DNA of 13,304 bases from positions 1-13,304 of the forward strand of contig CAYRCC010000049.1 in NCBI GenBank assembly GCA_964422725.1, read 5' to 3'. Of this stretch, positions 5,004 to 12,671 are shown piece by piece. The position numbers and the translations under genes are program-made. Position 1 is the first letter of the stretch, and every line of letters starts with the position of its first letter. This DNA is from CAKSNH01 sp964422725 (GTDB lineage Bacteria > Bacillota > Clostridia > UBA1381). A model generated the notes under the pieces. The model was not told where the DNA came from. It searched no databases and saw nothing but the letters and a program-made list of their open reading frames with translations.

Positions 5004-7583
5004 TTATTTTACCCAATCTTCCCACTCGCAGTCCTCCTTGGCATTAGGAAGCCACTCTTTTGTAAGTTCAAGTGCAACAATCGTGTTAAGACACCACTGT
5101 GCGGTGAAATTCGTTGAAATCCAGAACATTTCATCAAGGTTTTTATTGTTGAAATAGTTGCTGACTGTGTTTTTGTCAAAACCCTCGTCTTTGTTTTTAC
5201 CGGCAAGCGAATGTACAAGCACCTGCCAAACCTTATATGCAAGTTCAGGTTTGTTTTGGTATTTTGCTGAGTATGCGGCAAGTCCGGCAGCCATATACGG
5301 GTACGGCCACCACACACCTCTGATTATACCGTTTGAGTCTTTTTCCTTTTGCTCCGGAGTTTTGTAATAAAATTCTCCGAATTCCGCAAGCATATCGGAG
5401 AATACTTTATCGTCAAGACATTCTGTAAGCTCCATCCACGTTTGAGGTCCGCCCATACATACGGCAAGGTGCGAACCGCCGGCGGCAGATTCACCGATAT
5501 AGCCGAGGTGTCCGGTTTCAGGGTCATATTCAAAGTTTGACCCCGAAATCATTCGCATAGGTGCTTTTTTCAAATCGTCGATTCCCGTTTGTATTTTTTG
5601 CTTATATTTTTCGTCACCGGTACGCTCCCATGCGGTGTACCAATTAGAGCAGTATGTGGACCAGTCAGGACCGCTGCGCGCATGGGTCGGCAGTTTCATT
5701 TCCGATTTATCGTAAAAGAAACGCAGAGGGTCCATATTCAGCGTAGCAAAGTCGGCATCTTTAACATCGTCAAAAACATCATTCATTCTGAAGTCACCGC
5801 CGAGTAAGTAATAAAGTGCTCTGTGGTGACCTGCCATTGCAATTCGCGGCTCTTTGCAGGAGTCGCCCCAGTGGATTACGTTGTGACGGCTGCCGAGTCC
5901 TTTCAAATCTCCGAAATGGTAAATATCAACATCGGCGGCATGACGGCTCATAGCTTCGGCTACAGTGAAAATATCTTCTCTGCCGGAACGCAGAAAGGCA
6001 TACCACAGCCAAAGTGTAGGTACAAGCTCGGTGTTTTGCCAAGCGTAACCGCCCATATCGTATTTCCAGCAGTGGCGTGCGGCATCGTAAGTGTGCATAA
6101 CATCACCGTAGTTAAAAAGGCCGTACCAATGGCGCTGTTCGATTTCGTTTTTGTAAAAATCAAACGCTTTGTCAAGCTCGTCCTCAAGCCAAGATGTGAG
6201 CGGTGAATTTTTTGCCGGCAGACTCCATTCGCCGAGAGCCTTCTGTGAATGATAATATTCAGGGTCGGCAATCAGTACAGCCGGCTTTTGCACGCTGTCG
6301 GCACAAGCCATAAGCGTATCGTCAGCGGCAACACCGTCGAACATAAAGAGTGAAAGCTCGTTGGTATTTGCGATTCCGACAGGTGATGAACCGATTTCGT
6401 TAAAGCCTTCATAATACGCGCTTGCGTGTGCAACGGTATCGTAATGGCGCATATCCATAGCCTCCGCATCAGGCGTGACAATCCAAGCAGTAAGCTCGGC
6501 ATTGTCCGTACTAAGCTTATTTGCCCAAACGGACGACGGATATTTCTGCCAAAAATCACGTATACATACAGCTATACCGCCCTTTTCGTCGCCGACAAAA
6601 ACAAGTCCTTTTGAACGACTGCCGAAGTTTGAGTCGATATAAGCACAGGTATTACTGCGAGTGCGTTTCTTTACGGTAAAGCTGTCAGCGGTGATTTGCG
6701 TGAGCTTGTAGTTGTCCCAAATTGTCATATCGGCAAGAGCTTTTCTGATATTTTCATCGGTTTCGTCAAGTGAAAGAATTTCACCGTTCAGTTGGCGCGT
6801 ATAAATAGTTTTGTCGATTTTCGGACGCCAGCTGGATACAAGTACAAGCGGCTCGTGCATAACTCCGAAGTCGCCGGTTATTTTTATACGTCGGTTATAG
6901 AGTTTACCGGACATCGGTTTTGTAAATTTAATGCCCACACCCTTTATGAAATCGGTACTTGCATCGGCATCATAGAGGAAAGTGTGTTTTATATCAACGG
7001 AATCACTGTCGGCTTTTACAATAAATCTTACGATAAACGGCAGAAAAGTGCTGTTATCTTTTGCCTTGTGAGTACCCGTAACCTTAATTACGGCTCTGAG
7101 CGCGCCCAAATCCTCGATAAATGCTTTGTCAATATTTCCGTAATATGTAATTTCGCTTTTTGTTTGTATATCTGCACTTTCCGTGCGGTTTTCCTTAACT
7201 GCAACGAGGCGCGCTTCCGCAAACGGCGCAGACATAAGTATGTCACCTTTTTTCGGAAATACAGCGGTGAATTTTCCGTTTTTGACAACAATTTCGTTGT
7301 CATTTTCGCTGCATTCAAGGCCGTTATACGTATCTGCTTTTCCTTGCGAGAAGTACACACAGCTGTTGTCATTGATGTTGGCGGTGTGAGAAGTCCATTT
7401 AGGGCTTCCGTCCTGCCAGAACGCAATTGGTTTGGACTGCACGTTGATTGCAGTGCCGTTTTCGGTTGTGAGGATATAACCGGTGTCGGCGGAAACCTCA
7501 CCCTTTTTCCATGGCATACCCCATGTTACGTATCCGCCCTGTGTGCGGTTTTGCATACAGTGCAGTTTGATTTTTGAATTCAT
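5004..7583 (-). CDS. YetA/PcRGLX-type protein, putative intracellular exo-rhamnogalacturonan-active enzyme
   Basis: An 859-residue protein without signal peptide or membrane segment, so cytoplasmic. The N-terminus carries the pattern typical of the PcRGLX/YetA RIFT-barrel domain: TWGMPWKKGEV (20-30), then VQSKPIAFWQDGSPKWTSH (48-66). A beta-rich middle region extends to about residue 435. The rest is an all-helical toroid-like domain with RHWYGLFNYGDVMH (484-497), YAWQNTELVPTLWLWYAF (513-530) and RHNVIHWGD (566-574). Length matches Bacillus subtilis YetA (about 857 residues), which sits in a rhamnogalacturonan-utilisation cluster, and the fungal relative PcRGLX is an exo-rhamnogalacturonan lyase of family PL26. 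I infer activity on rhamnogalacturonan-I oligosaccharides; the precise reaction and catalytic residues are not established from sequence. The start at 7583 has AGAGG 8 bases upstream. It has its own promoter and terminator and lies downstream of the arabinofuranosidase on the same strand. Confidence 0.85.
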   Translation of the reverse strand: MNSKIKLHCMQNRTQGGYVTWGMPWKKGEVSADTGYILTTENGTAINVQSKPIAFWQDGSPKWTSHTANINDNSCVYFSQGKADTYNGLECSENDNEIVVKNGKFTAVFPKKGDILMSAPFAEARLVAVKENRTESADIQTKSEITYYGNIDKAFIEDLGALRAVIKVTGTHKAKDNSTFLPFIVRFIVKADSDSVDIKHTFLYDADASTDFIKGVGIKFTKPMSGKLYNRRIKITGDFGVMHEPLVLVSSWRPKIDKTIYTRQLNGEILSLDETDENIRKALADMTIWDNYKLTQITADSFTVKKRTRSNTCAYIDSNFGSRSKGLVFVGDEKGGIAVCIRDFWQKYPSSVWANKLSTDNAELTAWIVTPDAEAMDMRHYDTVAHASAYYEGFNEIGSSPVGIANTNELSLFMFDGVAADDTLMACADSVQKPAVLIADPEYYHSQKALGEWSLPAKNSPLTSWLEDELDKAFDFYKNEIEQRHWYGLFNYGDVMHTYDAARHCWKYDMGGYAWQNTELVPTLWLWYAFLRSGREDIFTVAEAMSRHAADVDIYHFGDLKGLGSRHNVIHWGDSCKEPRIAMAGHHRALYYLLGGDFRMNDVFDDVKDADFATLNMDPLRFFYDKSEMKLPTHARSGPDWSTYCSNWYTAWERTGDEKYKQKIQTGIDDLKKAPMRMISGSNFEYDPETGHLGYIGESAAGGSHLAVCMGGPQTWMELTECLDDKVFSDMLAEFGEFYYKTPEQKEKDSNGIIRGVWWPYPYMAAGLAAYSAKYQNKPELAYKVWQVLVHSLAGKNKDEGFDKNTVSNYFNNKNLDEMFWISTNFTAQWCLNTIVALELTKEWLPNAKEDCEWEDWVK

Positions 7584-7603
7584 TGCAAAAACCTCTTTTC
7601 CAT

Positions 7604-7646
7604 ATTATTATATAATAATTCTATCAAATAATATATGCTTTTTCAA
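7604..7646 (-). promoter_or_regulatory. Sigma-A promoter of the YetA-like gene with a palindrome at the start site
   Basis: On the minus strand TTGAAA (7641-7646) and TAGAAT (7618-7623) are 17 bp apart. The expected start near 7611 leaves a leader of about 28 bases. A perfect 16-bp palindrome ATTATTATATAATAAT (7604-7619) covers the start site, a suitable place for a repressor, though its pure A/T composition weakens the case. Confidence 0.65.
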
Positions 7647-7699
7647 GTAATATATAAAAAAAGGTTTTCGTCGAGGGGACTGTATTTTTAAGTTATATC

Positions 7700-7752
7700 A
7701 AAAAAAACGAAAAAATGGTTTGCAAATATAAGCTTGCGCAAAACATTTTCCG
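7700..7752 (-). terminator. Possible second terminator downstream of the arabinofuranosidase gene
   Basis: On the minus strand, an imperfect hairpin pairs about 7738-7750 with 7712-7723 (GCAAA and CATTTT blocks match, with a bulge) and is followed by a very T-rich run, six T, CG, then eight T (7700-7715). It lies about 110 bases past the gene end, beyond the main hairpin, and may act as a backup. Confidence 0.4.
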
Positions 7753-7762
7753 CCGGCAGAGA

Positions 7763-7810
7763 AAAGCTCCCGAAACACAGCTTGATTTTGCTGTGCAGCG
7801 GGAGCTTTTG
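7763..7810 (-). terminator. Rho-independent terminator of the arabinofuranosidase gene
   Basis: AAAAGCTCCCG (7763-7773) pairs with CGGGAGCTTTT (7800-7810), and an inner stem pairs CACAGC (7777-7782) with GCTGTG (7791-7796) around an 8-base loop. On the minus strand the hairpin ends CTTTTCTCT. It is about 45 bases past the stop at 7857. Confidence 0.85.
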
Positions 7811-7856
7811 CAGAGTGTTTTTTAAGACTGTTTTAATGCCGCTTTGATAAATACGC

Positions 7857-10121
7857 TCAATTAATGTTATCGACGGCAGAGCGCGTGGTGCGTACACCTA
7901 TAATGCTTGCGGAAGATGTCATACTTGCCGGCTTAAACGTTACGGTTACGGCTGATTTTCCGCCGGTGAGGCTTTGAGGTATTTCATAGAATACATAATA
8001 TATTTTTCCTATGTTGTTGCGGTCGATTTTTTGGTTTGCGAGAATTGCGCCGTCGATGTAAATATTACATTCGCGCGTGTACATTATGCCGTCGGCAAAG
8101 CTGCTTTCACTTCCCCAAAATTCAACGCAAAGATAATTCTGTCCGTTTTCGATGTCAAGGTCATAACTGAAATATCCGTTTTCCTCGCCGTGTACTTCGC
8201 GCCACATATGCATTTTTCCGTGCTCGTCCACAAACGAGCCGTTGCGGCATTTTTCACTGCAATGCATATTGTGCCCTATTTCGTCCTGCTGACCGTCAGG
8301 TTCTACACTGTCAACGGTTATTTTGTTTACGACGGCGGCGGAGTTGTCGCCGGTATCGTTTAAGAACCAATATACGTTGTAGTATTCGTGGTGTATTGCA
8401 AAAAACGGCGCAAGAGTAACGATGCTGCTGTCCGAGGTTAGCTCGGCAGGTATTTCAAATATCAGCTCGGACTTATCTTTAAGTACAATTTTGTCCTTAA
8501 AATTAATATCGTCGGTTTTCAGACCCGGTACGTCGGCGGATTTCGGGTTTAGCTTTGTTTCGTCGGTTATGGTGTCGCACGGCATATCCTTGTTTCCGAA
8601 TTTTCCGGCAAGTACGACAGGACCGTAACGGAACGCGATTTTATTTTTTGTGTCACCGGCGGTGTAAACGGACAGCGACATAGGCATAGTAATTTCCATA
8701 GTATCGCCTTTGCTCCAATGACGTTTAATTTCGATGTATCCGGCTTTGTCGGCAATATATGCTTTGCCGCCGCAGTTTACCGTCATTGTGCCGTCAATCC
8801 ACGACGGAACTCTCAATTTGATTACGGCATCGCCGCCGCCGTCGGTAACGGTCATTGTTGAAGTATTTTCATAAGGGAATGATGTTTTCTGTTCAAGCAC
8901 CAGTCCTTGCTCGCACCAGTCGATACGCGATGAAATAAACAGGTTTACATACAGTGTATTGCCGTCTGAGAAGTATATAAACTCATTGTACTTTGCCGGA
9001 TTTTCCATTCCCGTACCTGTACAGCACCACCACGCGCTGTCCTTGGTAGAGTAAATGCGGTAATGCCCCGGTAGGGTAGAGGTGTAGTAGGTTTTGTGTC
9101 CCGTACATGGGTCTTGCGTTCCTAGAATGTGGTTTAAAAGCACATTTTCGTAATAATCCGCGTAACGACTGTCGTGTTCCCACGCGTAAAGCTGTTTGGT
9201 AAGCAGCAGCATATTGTGTGAATTACAGCTTTCGGCGGTTTTGATACCCAGACTTTCCATTCCGAGTGCCTCAAAGTGTTCACTGATACTGTTTCCGCCG
9301 AAAACGTATGAGCGGTTTTCAACAACCGTATTCCAGAAAAATTTTGCGGCGGTTTTGTATTGTGTTTGAGTATTATCCTGATTATATATCTCAGCCGCAC
9401 CGATGATTTTAGGTATCTGAGTGTTTGCGTGCAGTCCTTGAAGTTCGTCGGTTTCGTTTTCAAGCGGTGTGAGAATGGAGTTTTGAGTAAAGCGCAGGGC
9501 GGTATTCAGATATTCGCTGTTTTTGGTGAGTGCATACAGCTGTGCAAAAACGTCGTTCATTCCGCCATGCTCGCAAAGCAACATTTTCTGCACCTGTTCG
9601 TCGGACATTCTATTCAAACCGTCAACCGCCCAGTCCGCAAATTTTATTACAACGTCAAGTGCCTGTTTGTTGCCGGTAAGCTTGTAAGCATCAATTAACC
9701 CTTGATAGATTTTGTGCACACTGTACCATGGCACCCAGTAGCCGTTAAGGTCAAAGCCGCGAACTGTAAAATCACCGCTGAATGCGGCATCAAACGGTGC
9801 ACTGACAAGGCCGCCGATATAACCGCTGTTTGTCGTCTTTTGTATATTGCAAAGCTCGCAAACCGCATAGTCGAGTATAGATTTGAGTTTAGGGTTTCCC
9901 GAAGATACAAATGCGGCGGCAAGTGCGGACATATAGTGCCCGAGCGAGTGACCGCTTATTTCGCGTGACTCCCAGCCGGTGTAGCGTTCTTTTTTCGGTG
10001 TAAGACCGTGCGCCTCGTAGCATGGTGCGAGAAAACGGTCAATGTCGAGTGACAGTATGTATTTTTCGCCGATTTCCTGTGATGTTTTGAATATACCTTC
10101 GCCAAGTGTAACTTTAGACAT
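7857..10121 (-). CDS. Putative beta-L-arabinofuranosidase, GH127/GH146 type (PF07944)
   Basis: A 754-residue cytoplasmic enzyme (no signal peptide) expected to release beta-linked L-arabinofuranose from plant glycans such as arabinan or pectin side chains. The (alpha/alpha)6 catalytic region spans about 1-400: YTGWESREISGHSLGHY (47-63), GYIGG (100-104), WVPWYSVHKIYQGLIDAY (129-146), EHGGMNDVFA (184-193) and GLHANTQIPK (229-238). Residues matching the zinc-thiolate active site known from HypBA1 are Glu281 (acid/base), Glu297 and Cys299 in AESC, and Cys366-Cys367 in WWCCTGTGMENPAKY, the first being the expected nucleophile. The WWCC-TGTGMEN-KY form resembles GH146 members more than classical GH127, which carry an extra cysteine two residues before the pair. 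After beta-sandwich regions, residues about 600-750 look like a DUF6805-type domain (SVEPDGQQDEIGH, MWREVHGEENGYFSYDL, VEFWGSE). AGGA lies 7 bases before the ATG at 10121. It is divergent from the EF-G paralogue. Confidence 0.9.
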   Translation of the reverse strand: MSKVTLGEGIFKTSQEIGEKYILSLDIDRFLAPCYEAHGLTPKKERYTGWESREISGHSLGHYMSALAAAFVSSGNPKLKSILDYAVCELCNIQKTTNSGYIGGLVSAPFDAAFSGDFTVRGFDLNGYWVPWYSVHKIYQGLIDAYKLTGNKQALDVVIKFADWAVDGLNRMSDEQVQKMLLCEHGGMNDVFAQLYALTKNSEYLNTALRFTQNSILTPLENETDELQGLHANTQIPKIIGAAEIYNQDNTQTQYKTAAKFFWNTVVENRSYVFGGNSISEHFEALGMESLGIKTAESCNSHNMLLLTKQLYAWEHDSRYADYYENVLLNHILGTQDPCTGHKTYYTSTLPGHYRIYSTKDSAWWCCTGTGMENPAKYNEFIYFSDGNTLYVNLFISSRIDWCEQGLVLEQKTSFPYENTSTMTVTDGGGDAVIKLRVPSWIDGTMTVNCGGKAYIADKAGYIEIKRHWSKGDTMEITMPMSLSVYTAGDTKNKIAFRYGPVVLAGKFGNKDMPCDTITDETKLNPKSADVPGLKTDDINFKDKIVLKDKSELIFEIPAELTSDSSIVTLAPFFAIHHEYYNVYWFLNDTGDNSAAVVNKITVDSVEPDGQQDEIGHNMHCSEKCRNGSFVDEHGKMHMWREVHGEENGYFSYDLDIENGQNYLCVEFWGSESSFADGIMYTRECNIYIDGAILANQKIDRNNIGKIYYVFYEIPQSLTGGKSAVTVTFKPASMTSSASIIGVRTTRSAVDNIN

Positions 10122-10404
10122 AAAATAATCCTCTCTGTAAATGTATTTTTGACTGTAACCGCAGATAAACTTTAAAGTAAGCTTGTCTGTCTGTTAACAA
10201 TATAATTAACATCTTAATGTTTTTAATTATAACAAAAACAAATAAGTAAATCAATAATGTTTAACTGTCCAAAATAACCAAATAAGAGAAGTGTTTTTTG
10301 TATAAAATAATTTTATAAATAAAAAAGGAATTAAACAAGTTTTATAGAATAATATATTATTGTATATGATGTACAAAAAAATCGGACGGAGGATAGATAA
10401 AATT
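10122..10404. other. Divergent intergenic region between the arabinofuranosidase and EF-G paralogue genes
   Basis: This 283-base A/T-rich stretch holds the arabinofuranosidase promoter and operator candidate on the minus strand, and the ribosome site of the EF-G paralogue (GGAGG at 10388-10392). A 10-bp palindrome ACTTTAAAGT lies at 10169-10178 in the arabinofuranosidase leader. I could not place the plus-strand promoter with confidence; TTAAAC (10331-10336) with TATATT (10353-10358), 16 bp apart, is a weak candidate. No coding sequence or RNA gene is evident. Confidence 0.5.
10201..10254 (-). promoter_or_regulatory. Sigma-A promoter and candidate operator of the arabinofuranosidase gene
   Basis: On the minus strand TTGATT (10249-10254) and a perfect TATAAT (10226-10231) are 17 bp apart; the start near 10219 leaves a leader of about 97 bases. 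The -10 lies in an inverted repeat: TTAATTATA (10223-10231) matches TATAATTAA (10201-10209) with 13 bases between, and an inner AACAT/ATGTT pair extends the symmetry. A repressor here would cover the -10 and start site. The second repeat GTTAA/TTAAC at 10193-10210 overlaps it. Confidence 0.65.
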
Positions 10405-12474
10405 ATGAAACATTACAAAATGGACGAGATTAGAAACGTATGTATTATGGGTCACGGCAAAGCAGGCAAAACAACTCTGACGGAGGCTATGGTGTTCAAT
10501 TCGGGTGCATCGGCACGTTTCGGCAGTGTTGCCGACGGAAACACCGTAAGTGATTACGACCCTGAGGAAATCAAAAGAAAAGCATCTGTTTCGCTGTCGG
10601 TTGTGCCGATTGAGTGGAAAGATATGAAATATAATATAATTGATACTCCGGGATATTTTGACTTTGTCGGCGAGGTAAAGGAAGGTCTGCGCGCCTCGGA
10701 TTCGGCGGTTATAGTTTTGAGCGGAAGGAGCGGAGTGTCGGTAGGAACGGAAAATACATATAAGTATGCCAAGGAAAAAGGAGTCCCTACAGTATTTTTT
10801 GTAAATAAGCTTGACGATGACAGAGCAAATTATCAGGCTACGCTCGAACAGATGAAAGAAAAATTCGGCAAATCGGTAACACCGTTTGTTTATCCTATAA
10901 GGGAGGGTGACAAGTTTAAGGGTTTTGTTGACATTGTTGATATGACGGCAAGACGTTACGAAGGTAACGAAAGAGTTGACATTCCCGTACCTGAGGGTAT
11001 GGCGGATACGGTTGCGCCGTTGCGTGAAATGATTATGGAGGCTGTTGCCGAAACCGATGATGCGCTTATGAACAAGTATTTCAACGGTGAAGAATTTACA
11101 TTCGACGAAATTAAAAAAGCGATAAGAAAGGGCGTTAAAGACGGAACAATTCTGCCGGTATACTGCGGTTCGACACTGGATAACGTAGGTATACTGAGTC
11201 TTATGGATGCAATAGGAAAATATTTGCCGGCACCCGATGAAATAAATGAAATTGCGCGCGATATAAAAACTGCCGAGCCTACCGCTATAGTTCAGGAGGA
11301 AACGGACACCACCGCGGCAATAGTATTTAAAACAATAGCCGATCCGTATGTGGGTAAAATGTCGTTTTTCAGAGTGTATTCTGGTAAGGTAAAAGCGGAC
11401 AGCACACTGTATAATCCGAATAAGGACGTAACGGAAAAGATAGGAAAGGTTTACTGGGTGCGCGGTAAAGAGCAAAACTCAGCATCTGAGGTGGTTGCGG
11501 GAGATATAGGTGTTGCGGTTAAACTGGACAAAACGAAAACCGGAGATACTCTCTGTTCAAGCGGTAAGGACGTTGTTTTGAGCGGTATTGATTTCCCGTC
11601 GCCGACACTTACAATGGCGGTAAGTCCCGTTGCAAAGGGTGACGAGGAAAAAATTGTGGGCGGACTGAGCAAGCTGACCGAGGAGGACCCGACATTCGGC
11701 ATAACCAATAATTACGAAACAAAGCAGACACTGATTAACGGTCAGGGTGAACAGCATATTGACATTATAGTGAATAAGCTAAAAAATAAGTATGGCGTGT
11801 CGGTTGAATTATCCGCACCGATTGTGCCGTACCGCGAAACAATAAGAGGTAAGTCAAAGGTTGAGGGCAAGCATAAGAAACAGTCGGGCGGTCACGGTCA
11901 GTACGGACATGTTTGGATTGAGTTTGAACGCGGCGACAGTGAAGAAATGATATTTGAGGAAAAGGTATTCGGCGGTGCTGTGCCGAAGAATTATTTTCCG
12001 GCAGTTGAAAAGGGGCTTCGTGATGCGGCGGCTCACGGTGTGCTTGCCGGATATCCTGTAGTTAATCTTAAAGCCACTTTGGTGGACGGTTCGTACCATC
12101 CGGTGGATTCGTCTGAAATGGCGTTTAAAACTGCGGCAACTATTGCATATAAAGAGGGATTGAAACAGGCAAATCCGGTATTGCTTGAGCCTATCGGGTA
12201 TTTGAAAGTATATGTGCCGGAGAATATAATGGGTGATGTTATAGGCGATATTAATAAACGCCGCGGTCAGGTAATAGGTATGGGCGAAAGCGATAAGGAC
12301 GGCTTGAATTTGGTTGAGGCCGAAGTGCCGATGTCGGAAATGTTTAAGTATTCGACAGACCTTCGGTCAATCAGTCAGGGAAGAGGAATATTCAGCTTTG
12401 AATTTTCAAGATACGAACCGGCACCGTCGGCTGTTTCCGATAAAGTTATTGCCGAGGCAAAACGCGGCGAATAA
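10405..12474 (+). CDS. Elongation factor G-like translational GTPase (EF-G paralogue)
   Basis: A 689-residue protein with the full five-domain EF-G layout: G domain 1-280, domain II about 300-390, III about 398-475, IV about 476-600 and V about 600-675. G1 is GHGKAGKT (16-23), G3 DTPGY (80-84), G4 NKLD (134-137), and the domain IV loop is SGGHGQYGHV (494-503). It departs from canonical EF-G: the catalytic histidine of DTPGH is Tyr84, and the switch I region reads KRKASVSLS instead of the RGITI-type motif. These changes fit the EF-G-like paralogue group (mycobacterial EF-G2 type), some of which bind GTP but hydrolyse it poorly; the job in the cell is unclear and could be a specialised ribosome or stress function. 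The ATG at 10405 is chosen because GGAGG lies 12 bases upstream and the protein then matches family length; upstream in-frame starts at 10360 and 10366 lack a ribosome site. A complete gene, not operonic with anything visible. Confidence 0.93.
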   Translation: MKHYKMDEIRNVCIMGHGKAGKTTLTEAMVFNSGASARFGSVADGNTVSDYDPEEIKRKASVSLSVVPIEWKDMKYNIIDTPGYFDFVGEVKEGLRASDSAVIVLSGRSGVSVGTENTYKYAKEKGVPTVFFVNKLDDDRANYQATLEQMKEKFGKSVTPFVYPIREGDKFKGFVDIVDMTARRYEGNERVDIPVPEGMADTVAPLREMIMEAVAETDDALMNKYFNGEEFTFDEIKKAIRKGVKDGTILPVYCGSTLDNVGILSLMDAIGKYLPAPDEINEIARDIKTAEPTAIVQEETDTTAAIVFKTIADPYVGKMSFFRVYSGKVKADSTLYNPNKDVTEKIGKVYWVRGKEQNSASEVVAGDIGVAVKLDKTKTGDTLCSSGKDVVLSGIDFPSPTLTMAVSPVAKGDEEKIVGGLSKLTEEDPTFGITNNYETKQTLINGQGEQHIDIIVNKLKNKYGVSVELSAPIVPYRETIRGKSKVEGKHKKQSGGHGQYGHVWIEFERGDSEEMIFEEKVFGGAVPKNYFPAVEKGLRDAAAHGVLAGYPVVNLKATLVDGSYHPVDSSEMAFKTAATIAYKEGLKQANPVLLEPIGYLKVYVPENIMGDVIGDINKRRGQVIGMGESDKDGLNLVEAEVPMSEMFKYSTDLRSISQGRGIFSFEFSRYEPAPSAVSDKVIAEAKRGE

Positions 12475-12671
12475 TAAGCCGATATTTTGAAATTTGATTT
12501 TATTTTAAGTTGAAATTGGTTATAAATATCAGAATAATCATATTATTTAGTGAAAATGACTAAAGAACAAATTCTAATTTTGTGTATTTAGAGAATAACA
12601 ATTTAAGTCAATATGTGTTATGATTATTATGTTATCATTAATTCATTTCAACGAGAGGGGAAATTTGTAAA
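12475..12671 (+). promoter_or_regulatory. Intergenic region with a possible promoter for the ABC ATPase gene
   Basis: TTGAAA (12510-12515) and AATAAT (12533-12538) are 17 bp apart and would start a leader of about 125 bases before the ATPase gene. The whole stretch is very A/T-rich, so the match could be chance. I see no convincing terminator after the EF-G paralogue. A ribosome site AGAGGGG is at 12654-12660. Confidence 0.35.

Noticed and set aside
6792..7577. A 261-residue open frame on the plus strand
   Set aside because: It is antisense to the YetA-like gene, with low-complexity aromatic/Cys composition typical of a mirror frame.
7688..7897. A 69-residue open frame on the minus strand past the arabinofuranosidase
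   Set aside because: It overlaps the end of that gene, reads straight through its terminator hairpin and has no ribosome site or recognisable content.
10360..10404. Longer start for the EF-G paralogue at TTG 10360 or ATG 10366
   Set aside because: No ribosome site precedes these codons, the added residues would be encoded by the GGAGG site itself, and EF-G proteins begin close to the G1 loop as in the 10405 start.
10357..11475. A 372-residue open frame on the minus strand
   Set aside because: It is exactly antisense to the EF-G paralogue, is rich in Cys, Arg, Phe and His with no domain pattern, and has no ribosome site of note. The overlapping plus-strand protein has all GTPase motifs.
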